A DNA stretch of 6,340 bases from Candidatus Heimdallarchaeota archaeon (lineage in GTDB: Archaea > Asgardarchaeota > Heimdallarchaeia > Heimdallarchaeales > Heimdallarchaeaceae). The position numbers and the translations under genes are program-made. The first letter of the stretch is position 1; every line of letters begins with the position of its first letter. The stretch lies in contig JAGLOH010000133.1 of NCBI GenBank assembly GCA_023139025.1, positions 1 to 6,340 on the forward strand, read 5' to 3'. Positions 1 through 5,184 of the stretch are shown in pieces. The notes beneath the pieces were generated by a model, which worked only from the letters and a program-made list of their open reading frames with translations, was not told where the DNA came from and ran no database searches.

Positions 1-728
1 CCATGTTCTTCATTAAAAATAGGTATAGACGATAAGAAAGATCTTTTTAGTTGATCAGCTTTATAGAGTAAACCATATGATAAAACTTCATCCTTTTTAG
101 CTATTACACAAGATATGGTTAAATCCCTTTCTCGAAACATCTTCATCGTTTCATCAAAGTTTGCTTCCTCAACCTCTTTTCTAGCTTTAAGATAAACCTT
201 CTTGAATTTACTCAAGTCTTTATCTTCATTGAGATCAATCTCCTTTAAGTAATCAGGTTGCATATATTTGGGATTAGCCAATTTTGATGCTGAAAGAATG
301 ACTCTTCTCCCAGCTTCTTCTTTCTGCTCAAATCCCCATTTTTTCAGTAAATCAGGAATATATCCATTTTCTAGTCTATTATATGCATAGATTGCCTGTG
401 CACCCATGGACTTGAGGAGGTCAATGGTTTTATCACGTAGTTTTTCCTCTACTTCCTCATATCCCTTTCTTATGAAAGGAAAATGCAGAGACCCCCATTG
501 AACACCATCAACTTCAGCTTCAAGAGCACTACTGAGAAACGCAACTAATTTATCACCCTCATAAAGGAAATGACGGGTTTCTGGAGTGAAGTTCTCATTG
601 TTATCATAAGCTTGTTTCAACTGTTCCATAGTTGGATACCAAGGATCTTGAGGCCATTCACTTACTACTTCTTTAACTAATTCTCCAAGGTCTTTCAGCC
701 TTGATTCTTCATAAATTTTAAATTCCAT
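1..728 (-). CDS. Tandem GNAT-family N-acetyltransferase, C-terminal part cut off by window edge
   Basis: This is an open reading frame from ATG at 728 that runs off the left edge, with 242 complete codons visible and no stop. The protein begins MEFKIYEESRLKDLGELVKE. Residues about 1-147 read as one GNAT domain: an N-terminal helix pair, a strand with FLYEGDKLVAFLSSALE (54-70), the strand GSLHFPFI (79-86), a long helix (90-108), then MGAQAIYAY and a KKWGFEQ turn, which is the usual C-terminal GNAT pattern. From about 160 a second, similar unit starts and its strand SYGLLYKADQ is visible before the edge. GNATs move an acetyl group from acetyl-CoA to an amine; the substrate here cannot be told. 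In the first domain the acetyl-CoA loop reads RKGYEEV (87-93) rather than R/Q-x-x-G-x-G/A, so this half may be inactive or structural. The gene is divergent from a winged-helix regulator and shares an operator-bearing promoter region with it. The family call is fairly sure; the function is unknown. Confidence 0.72.
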   Translation of the reverse strand, partial: MEFKIYEESRLKDLGELVKEVVSEWPQDPWYPTMEQLKQAYDNNENFTPETRHFLYEGDKLVAFLSSALEAEVDGVQWGSLHFPFIRKGYEEVEEKLRDKTIDLLKSMGAQAIYAYNRLENGYIPDLLKKWGFEQKEEAGRRVILSASKLANPKYMQPDYLKEIDLNEDKDLSKFKKVYLKARKEVEEANFDETMKMFRERDLTISCVIAKKDEVLSYGLLYKADQLKRSFLSSIPIFNEEH

Positions 729-740
729 TTTTAACACCTA

Positions 741-753
741 AAATATATTTATA
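741..753 (-). promoter_or_regulatory. TATA-like box for the GNAT gene
   Basis: On the minus strand this reads TATAAATATATTT and begins 25 bases before the ATG at 728, which predicts a leaderless or nearly leaderless transcript. A second minus-strand candidate, TTTATAAG (803-796), would give a longer leader starting within the upstream palindrome. The sequence alone does not decide between them. Confidence 0.5.
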
Positions 754-760
754 ATTTTTG

Positions 761-781
761 CTTTCTCAAGCGTTGAGAAAG
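761..781. promoter_or_regulatory. Operator-like perfect palindrome 1 (TTCTC-N7-GAGAA)
   Basis: A perfect inverted repeat has 9-bp arms CTTTCTCAA (761-769) and TTGAGAAAG (773-781) around a GCG spacer. Its core TTCTC-N7-GAGAA (763-779) recurs 42 bp further on. It sits just upstream of the TATA box of the minus-strand acetyltransferase gene. It has no following T-tract and lies between divergent genes, so a DNA-binding site is more likely than a terminator. The natural candidate ligand is the neighbouring winged-helix protein (883-1572); this is inferred. Confidence 0.65.
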
Positions 782-794
782 TTTCTTAAAAACA

Positions 795-803
795 CTTATA
801 AAT
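795..803 (+). promoter_or_regulatory. TATA-like box for the winged-helix gene at 883
   Basis: CTTATAAAT matches the archaeal TATA consensus. Transcription would be expected about 25 bases downstream, near 823-830, giving a leader of roughly 55 bases before the ATG at 883. The element lies between the two TTCTC-N7-GAGAA palindromes. Its near-symmetry means it could also serve the opposite strand. Confidence 0.55.
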
Positions 804-804
804 C

Positions 805-821
805 TTCTCGTTAAATGAGAA
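805..821. promoter_or_regulatory. Operator-like palindrome 2 (TTCTC-N7-GAGAA)
   Basis: TTCTC (805-809) and GAGAA (817-821) are separated by seven bases, the same arms and spacing as the palindrome at 763-779. The centres are 42 bp apart, about four turns of B-DNA, so proteins on the two sites would face the same side of the helix. This copy lies between the TATA box and the predicted start of transcription of the winged-helix gene, a typical place for archaeal repression. Confidence 0.6.
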
Positions 822-882
822 TGCTTATTAATGTGTGCGAAGATGTTAATTCCGGCAGACAGAGGCAAAGATGCGATGAACC

Positions 883-1572
883 ATGGAACCTGAAGATATA
901 ATTGATAAAAATTTCAAACAAGAAGCAGTTATTCTGATCAAAGATGAAGCTAAACTTCAAATAATGGGTAACCCTGTTTATTATCCTATTTTTATGTCAT
1001 TAAGAGACGGACATAAAACAGTCAAAGAGATAGAAGAAGATTATACAAAACTACTTCAGAAACAGGCTAAAAAGAAAGGTGCTAAATCTAAGAAAGAGGT
1101 TAAGGAATTTGTTGAGAAGAATAAACGATCTGGTAAATCGCTTTACAGATACATTCAACACCTTATAGATGCTGGCTTTGTTGCTCTCGTCGGAAAACGT
1201 GTATCAATCGATAATCCTATGACTGAAAAACTCTTTGCACGTACTGCAACATTCTTTTTTGTGGAATCATTTTATGAAAAAATATTTTGCACGAATCCTA
1301 ATTGCATGGAGAGCATGACACAATTACTTGAACTCATTTATGATGTTCCTAAACCTGAAACAGCTGATCTAGAACAATTTACTAGTTCAATGATGGACAG
1401 TTCAAAGAAAATCACTTCTAAACTTTTCAATGAAAAATCTGAAGAATTTGTTCAAATGGTGGACAAGCTTTCTTTAGATGAGATAACTGCAGTTCTCCAA
1501 ACACTTAGTCTTATTGATTTAGTATCTAAACCTGAAAACTATGCTAGACTTCTCAAAAATCTAAAGAAGTGA
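883..1572 (+). CDS. Winged-helix transcriptional regulator with lysine-rich insert
   Basis: This is a predicted cytoplasmic DNA-binding protein of 229 residues. Residues about 22-56 look like the first helices of a winged-helix domain (IMGNPVYYPIFMSLRDGHKT, then VKEIEEDY). Residues 86-96 (SLYRYIQHLID) look like the recognition helix, and AGFVALVGKRVSI (97-109) forms the wing. Between them lies an unusually long basic stretch (about 58-84, rich in Lys), where typical ArsR/PadR-like domains have a short turn. After the wing comes LFARTATFFF (117-126), then a helical C-terminal half probably used for dimerisation or sensing. C136 and C141 (FCTNPNC) form a single CxxxxC pair; a metal role is possible but not supported further. 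The start is firm: an in-frame TGA lies two codons upstream (877-879) and the next in-frame ATG is residue 28. No convincing Shine-Dalgarno sequence sits at a proper distance. It probably controls itself and the divergent acetyltransferase through the paired palindromes. The exact family is uncertain. Confidence 0.75.
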   Translation: MEPEDIIDKNFKQEAVILIKDEAKLQIMGNPVYYPIFMSLRDGHKTVKEIEEDYTKLLQKQAKKKGAKSKKEVKEFVEKNKRSGKSLYRYIQHLIDAGFVALVGKRVSIDNPMTEKLFARTATFFFVESFYEKIFCTNPNCMESMTQLLELIYDVPKPETADLEQFTSSMMDSSKKITSKLFNEKSEEFVQMVDKLSLDEITAVLQTLSLIDLVSKPENYARLLKNLKK

Positions 1573-1654
1573 ATTGTTAAGACTTCTAAGGCGTTCTCAC
1601 ACCTTCTTACATGCTACTATTTATTTCTATAATCTCTTTAGTTGGACTGATATC

Positions 1655-1706
1655 AAAAAAAGAATCTTAAAGAAGAAATAATCTTTTTCTTCTCTTTTTA
1701 TTTTTT
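1655..1706. terminator. Convergent, probably bidirectional terminator
   Basis: Arms AGAAGAAA (1671-1678) and TTTCTTCT (1686-1693) flank a 7-base loop. On the plus strand they are followed by T5 (1695-1699) and T6 (1701-1706), which suits termination of the winged-helix gene. On the minus strand the same stem is followed by T7 (1661-1655), which suits termination of the DegV gene ending at 1722. The stem is AT-rich and weak, so the T-tracts are probably the effective signal, as is usual in archaea. Confidence 0.5.
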
Positions 1707-1721
1707 AATTAGCATAATAGT

Positions 1722-2585
1722 TTAATCTATATGTGGAACCAAAGTAATTTGAAAACTTTTAACTCCTGTAGATAACATTACACATGGAGGGATTTTCCAT
1801 TTTATAACTTCTTTTATCTTTATTTCTTTCTTAGTTTCACTTTCTATCAGAGGGAAGAATTTTGTATTAAATGCATCACTTAAGATTAGATCATATTCTT
1901 TACCCTTAGATTGTGATTCCGATAATTTCTCAGCAGCTTTTGTTATGGCTCCTTTAAATCCCTTACCAGCTCCACATCCTTGAGCTCCTTTATCAAGTAC
2001 TATTTCATATAGCGGTTTTAATCTCAAGAGCGATGACATAACTGCTAGAGAAGCCTTTTTCTGTATTTTTCCTGTTTTGAAGAGAATTTCGAAAGAAGGT
2101 GACACACCTATAGTTAAAGTTTGAGTTTTCATTTCATCTAGAATTGAGATGACTTCATCAACTTTCTTTCCTTGTTTCACAAGTTTAACAGCATTAAAAA
2201 CCAATGCTCCTTGACTAGTTGTGCTTAAACCGCATTCGTATAAGGTTACTTTGGTTTTATCCTTAACTTTCTTAGCTGCAACCTTAGCTGAATTAAATTG
2301 ATTTGATATGGTGGGGGAAACGCCGATGTATAATATTTCATCAAATTTTTCTTCTACTGCTTGATTAAATACATCAAGAGCTTCTTGAGGACTAGCCATA
2401 GTTGTTTTTGGGTAAGGGTCAAGTTTTGGAATAGAGTCTGCTAAATCCTTACTATCCACTTCTGTTAATTCTTTTAGATCTTTACCTTCAAGCATAACTT
2501 TACTTTCGATAATTCCAACATTTTCCTTTTCTGCAAGTTCCTGCGGAAAACTTGATGTTGAATCTGTAACAATTTTAATTGTCAT
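1722..2585 (-). CDS. DegV family (lipid-binding fold) protein, divergent ligand site
   Basis: At 287 residues it is full length for the DegV family. In order: KIVTDSTSSFPQEL (4-17, the DegV signature strand and DS motif), KTTMASPQEALDVF (60-73, matching the family's TSqPs-like motif), ILYIGVSPTISNQFNSA (84-100, matching iSs.lSGTyqsA), TTSQGALVFNAVKLVKQGK (122-140), ILFKTGKIQKKA (167-178, matching the LrkGGRIs motif) and IPPCVMLSTG (265-274, matching the GPviGtHtGPG end motif). Bacterial DegV proteins such as FakB bind one fatty acid and present its head group to a kinase. Here the basic residue of GGRI is Lys (K173) instead of Arg, and the position of the conserved His in GtHxGPG is Ser (S272), followed by GVKS instead of GPG. 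Phosphoryl transfer may be lost and another lipid bound instead. No FakA-like kinase is in the window. The start ATG is 24 bases from the centre of a TATA box, consistent with a leaderless mRNA. The family is confident; the ligand is unknown. Confidence 0.85.
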   Translation of the reverse strand: MTIKIVTDSTSSFPQELAEKENVGIIESKVMLEGKDLKELTEVDSKDLADSIPKLDPYPKTTMASPQEALDVFNQAVEEKFDEILYIGVSPTISNQFNSAKVAAKKVKDKTKVTLYECGLSTTSQGALVFNAVKLVKQGKKVDEVISILDEMKTQTLTIGVSPSFEILFKTGKIQKKASLAVMSSLLRLKPLYEIVLDKGAQGCGAGKGFKGAITKAAEKLSESQSKGKEYDLILSDAFNTKFFPLIESETKKEIKIKEVIKWKIPPCVMLSTGVKSFQITLVPHID

Positions 2586-2604
2586 AACATTAACATTTAC
2601 TAGA

Positions 2605-2613
2605 TTATTAAAA
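2605..2613 (-). promoter_or_regulatory. TATA-like box for the DegV gene
   Basis: The minus strand reads TTTTAATAA, centred about 24 bases upstream of the ATG at 2585. That places the start of transcription at or next to the start codon, a leaderless arrangement. No Shine-Dalgarno sequence is present, which agrees. Confidence 0.5.
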
Positions 2614-2748
2614 GTTTTTAGGAATTGGTTCTTCCACAGAGGTATAATCCTTTCTTTAAGAAATTAAAATCTTATTAGCTTTAAGTCACCATCCGTTTGA
2701 ATTGTTTTAAATAAATGCATACTTGTAACTAAATAGTTTATTTTGTAG

Positions 2749-2760
2749 AAAAATATATAT
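2749..2760 (+). promoter_or_regulatory. TATA-like box upstream of the small ORF at 2788
   Basis: The run GAAAAATATATAT ends at 2760 and its centre lies about 32 bases before an ATG at 2788, so transcription would begin around 2782. It is the best TATA-like element in this gap that is not explained by a neighbouring large gene, which suggests a small mRNA or non-coding RNA starts here. Confidence 0.4.
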
Positions 2761-2787
2761 CTCCGCAATTTCAGTTTCTCTGATAGT

Positions 2788-2877
2788 ATGAGTAGTTCAG
2801 ATATAAAACTCAAACCAAAACTCATTTTTTTTCTTAAGAATCTTGGACTGCTTTGGAAGCTTAAACGAGCGGATTGA
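2788..2877 (+). CDS. Possible 29-residue small protein or remnant
   Basis: ATG at 2788 opens 29 codons starting MSSSDIKLKPKLIFFLKN and ending LLWKLKRAD. The peptide is basic with a hydrophobic patch (LIFFLKNLGLLW), so it could be amphipathic and bind membranes. It follows a TATA box at the spacing expected for a near-leaderless transcript. No Shine-Dalgarno sequence is present. The same frame stays protein-like after the TGA, so the ORF could be the front of a decayed gene. I do not recognise a family, and chance is a real alternative. Confidence 0.25.
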   Translation: MSSSDIKLKPKLIFFLKNLGLLWKLKRAD

Positions 2878-2960
2878 AGAAGTGGAGAAAAGTTCGTTAA
2901 TAGTAATGTAAAACTTCTGGAACCTCTTTATCCTTAATCTGAGGGCAATAAAGGACCAAT

Positions 2961-2994
2961 GGAGGAAGGTATGATTTATTTTTTCTTAGAGTAA
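2961..2994 (+). promoter_or_regulatory. Strong Shine-Dalgarno sequence before a seven-codon ORF
   Basis: GGAGG (2961-2965) lies five bases before ATG at 2971, which opens MIYFFLE and then TAA at 2992-2994. It is the strongest Shine-Dalgarno match in the window, yet it serves only seven codons. An alternative ATG at 2959 in the same frame adds four residues. It could be a leader peptide ending 54 bases before the EEP gene, a leftover of a decayed gene, or chance. Confidence 0.2.
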
Positions 2995-3017
2995 ACTGTA
3001 CTTGAATTGTCGGTTAA

Positions 3018-3026
3018 TTTTTAAAT
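3018..3026 (+). promoter_or_regulatory. TATA-like box for the CWH43-like gene
   Basis: TTTTTAAAT is centred about 27 bases upstream of the ATG at 3049, again predicting a leaderless mRNA. No Shine-Dalgarno sequence precedes the start codon, which agrees. Confidence 0.5.
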
Positions 3027-3048
3027 GAGCTAAAAAAAGATAATAGTT

Positions 3049-5067
3049 ATGATTGATTTTAAGAATCTTATCAAGAACAATTATTCAGAACTCATTTTGT
3101 TTAGTATAATTTTTCTGTTTTTCATGCAAATGCTTTCGGATTTAGCTGAAAGAATTTATGATTATGCTTTACTCGGATTGAAACCTACTTTGCATATTCT
3201 TGCATTATTATTCTTGTTTTCCTCTATAGCACTGATCTTCTTTAGAAAGCCAATTTCAGATATAACTTTGCTTATTTTAGGAGAGCTAATCATTGTAACT
3301 AGATTAATTGAGCCATTACTCAAAGGAGAAGGCCTACTTATATTAGCTGGAATATCTGTAAGTAGTTTCCTTATCTTCTTTCCAGCAATTTTCACAAGAA
3401 GCAAGAACAAAGACCAACAAACTGGGATAACATTAGGAGTCTCATTAGCAATAGCTGTTGCATTATCTGTATTATTCAGAACAGTTAACTCCACACTAGA
3501 TGTTTCAATGTACAGGTGGTATCAGATTATTGGTTGGGTACTAGGCATATTAGCTTCATTTATGCTAATTGGAATGCTATTAAGAAGTGAAAAGCCAGAT
3601 CAGATGAAATCAAAAGATGAAGAAAGTCCTGCAAAATTCGGTAGGATTCTTCTTTTAACTCTTGGTTTGTCGAGTGTTTTCATAATAATATGGTTTACAT
3701 TTATAAGTCCAACAGTGATTTCGAGATGGACTGAAGGTAACTATATTGGTATTGTTATTGGTGTTTTAGTGATGTTAACTTTGTTTATCGTGGGAATGAT
3801 TTTAAAACCAGATTTAATGAACTTAATCAAATCGTGGATGCTTTGGTCTTGGAATGGACTTTTCGCACTCTCTCTTACTTTTACTGTTATGATGCATCAA
3901 ATAATACCCACATATGGTTTGTTCTTCCCTGATAATCCCGCTGCATACCCAATTGTTGCATTTCCAACGGCCTGGTTTTATCATATCCCTTTAGTCATGA
4001 TGATTCTACTTTCTCCTATAATTTACATAGATTTTATTCTTTTATCAAGAGAATTACTAAAAATGAAGCCAAAACCAGCAAAAGTAGGAGGAAGTTTTAC
4101 TTTAGGTGCAGGTTTGTATATTCTAATAATGATTTTTATGCAAGTATTACCCAACGTCTGGGGATATCTTAAACCAATTAGCACTGGGTTCAGAGATTTA
4201 TACTGGTTAGCTTTTCTAATTCCAGGTTTATTCATTACTTTACCTATAATCCTAGTCAAGAAAAATACTATTAAATTTGAAAAGACGGCTAGAGATCTTA
4301 AATCGAAATCCATGTTTCTTACGATATTAGGGCTGATATTTCTAGGGACAGTAGTAGGCGCTCTTGTTACAAATCCTCATCCAGGCACACCAGATGAAGA
4401 AAAAACTTCTCTAATAATCATGACTTATAATATTAGAGAAGGTGTAAACAACACTGGTGAAAAAAACTATGATGGACAACTGGAACTGATAAGAAGTGTT
4501 GACCCTGATATTCTTGCTTTACAAGAATGCGATCCTGCAAGAATTGGTGGAGGTAATTCAGATGTTGTTAGATATTTTGCGAATAAATTAAATATGTATT
4601 CTTACCGAGGACCTAAAACAGTTGCAAACACATATGGTACGGCTATCCTGTCCAAATATCCAATTACTAGTGTTGCAGCTTTCTTTATGTATAGTACTCA
4701 TCAACAGATAGGAACAACACAAGCACAGATTAGATACAATTCAACTCTATCCTTCAATGTCTTCTCAAACCATCCTGCTTCCCATACTCCAGAAGGTAAA
4801 GTTTACCAAATTGAACAAATACTAAGCCGAACAATAGGTCTAGATAACGTTTTACTCATGGGTGATTTCAATTTTAGACCTTACTCAGAATCTTATAACA
4901 TAACTGTAGCTGAATTCGAAGATTCTTGGGCGCAAAAATGGTTATCTCCAGCGGCAACAAGAATTGATCATATATTCCTGAGTCCAGGATTGACTGTTCT
5001 TGATGCTGTTTATATTGAAAAGGGCCAATCTGATCATCCAGCATATTGGGTTGAAATACAACTGTGA
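3049..5067 (+). CDS. Polytopic membrane protein with C-terminal EEP phosphatase domain, CWH43/PGAP2IP-like
   Basis: The protein has 672 residues. By eye there are about 13 hydrophobic membrane segments: near 12-30, 46-66, 71-90, 95-115, 127-144, 155-178, 198-219, 231-251, 263-285, 311-332, 350-369, 383-403 and 421-441. A C-terminal domain of the endonuclease/exonuclease/phosphatase (EEP) superfamily fills about 453-672. Its catalytic set is complete: N461 (MTYNIREG), E493 (LALQECD), H575 (SNHPASH), D606 and N608 (MGDFN), D640 (RIDHIFLS), and D662/H663 (SDHPAYW). An odd number of segments with a basic N-terminus inside would put the EEP domain outside the cell. This order, many membrane segments then an external EEP domain, and phrases such as YRGPKT...TYGTAILSKYPI, recall the C-terminal part of eukaryotic CWH43/PGAP2IP, which acts in GPI-anchor lipid remodelling. 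Substrates of EEP enzymes range from DNA to phospholipids; a lipid or glycolipid is the best guess given the membrane part. The start follows a TATA box at leaderless spacing. The EEP call is strong; the CWH43 relation is a hypothesis. Confidence 0.8.
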   Translation: MIDFKNLIKNNYSELILFSIIFLFFMQMLSDLAERIYDYALLGLKPTLHILALLFLFSSIALIFFRKPISDITLLILGELIIVTRLIEPLLKGEGLLILAGISVSSFLIFFPAIFTRSKNKDQQTGITLGVSLAIAVALSVLFRTVNSTLDVSMYRWYQIIGWVLGILASFMLIGMLLRSEKPDQMKSKDEESPAKFGRILLLTLGLSSVFIIIWFTFISPTVISRWTEGNYIGIVIGVLVMLTLFIVGMILKPDLMNLIKSWMLWSWNGLFALSLTFTVMMHQIIPTYGLFFPDNPAAYPIVAFPTAWFYHIPLVMMILLSPIIYIDFILLSRELLKMKPKPAKVGGSFTLGAGLYILIMIFMQVLPNVWGYLKPISTGFRDLYWLAFLIPGLFITLPIILVKKNTIKFEKTARDLKSKSMFLTILGLIFLGTVVGALVTNPHPGTPDEEKTSLIIMTYNIREGVNNTGEKNYDGQLELIRSVDPDILALQECDPARIGGGNSDVVRYFANKLNMYSYRGPKTVANTYGTAILSKYPITSVAAFFMYSTHQQIGTTQAQIRYNSTLSFNVFSNHPASHTPEGKVYQIEQILSRTIGLDNVLLMGDFNFRPYSESYNITVAEFEDSWAQKWLSPAATRIDHIFLSPGLTVLDAVYIEKGQSDHPAYWVEIQL

Positions 5068-5068
5068 A

Positions 5069-5169
5069 GGTTCTCTTTCTTCCTTTTCTTTTTTCCTTCC
5101 TTCTAAAAATATTCTGTACAAAGGCAATAAAGAAAATTCAAATAAATGACAATACATTTGCTTTTTTTT
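5069..5169 (+). terminator. Pyrimidine-rich terminator after the EEP gene
   Basis: Directly after the TGA comes a long pyrimidine tract (5072-5104) with several T-runs, followed by a T8 run at 5162-5169. Archaeal RNA polymerase stops at such T-tracts, and two in series would protect the convergent regulator gene ending at 5185. For that gene the minus strand offers only short T-runs, such as T5 at 5109-5105. No gene is seen in this gap. Confidence 0.5.
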
Positions 5170-5184
5170 CATTATAAAGAGTAA

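Larger units (their letters stand above)
2586..3048. other. 463-base divergent intergenic region with possible decayed or tiny genes
   Basis: This gap separates the divergent DegV and EEP genes. It holds a TATA box for each of them, a third good TATA box near 2750-2760 on the plus strand, a 29-codon ORF (2788-2877), and a strong Shine-Dalgarno sequence (GGAGG, 2961-2965) in front of a seven-codon ORF (2971-2994). The frame of the 29-codon ORF continues to 2994 and is broken only by TGA at 2875 and TAA at 2935, so a decayed small gene is possible. I see no tRNA-like folding, no long repeat and no other ORF of note. Confidence 0.5.

Noticed and set aside
761..781. Intrinsic terminator hairpin
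   Set aside because: The palindrome lies upstream of both divergent genes and has no following T-tract on the plus strand; a twin site at 805-821 points to protein binding.
2586..3048. tRNA or structured RNA gene
   Set aside because: No cloverleaf-like arms, no T-loop motif (GTTC...) in place and no GC-rich block that would stand out in this AT-rich sequence.
3162..3494. 110-codon ORF on the minus strand
   Set aside because: It lies wholly inside the EEP membrane protein gene; its sequence is an antisense reading of transmembrane codons and shows no domain pattern or promoter.
4023..4313. 96-codon ORF on the minus strand
   Set aside because: Antisense to the membrane part of the EEP gene, with no start signals and no recognisable family.
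4942..5172. 76-codon ORF on the minus strand
   Set aside because: It overlaps the conserved C-terminal EEP motifs (RIDHIF, SDHPAYW) and the pyrimidine-rich terminator, which gives it a low-complexity Glu/Lys/Arg stretch; an antisense shadow.
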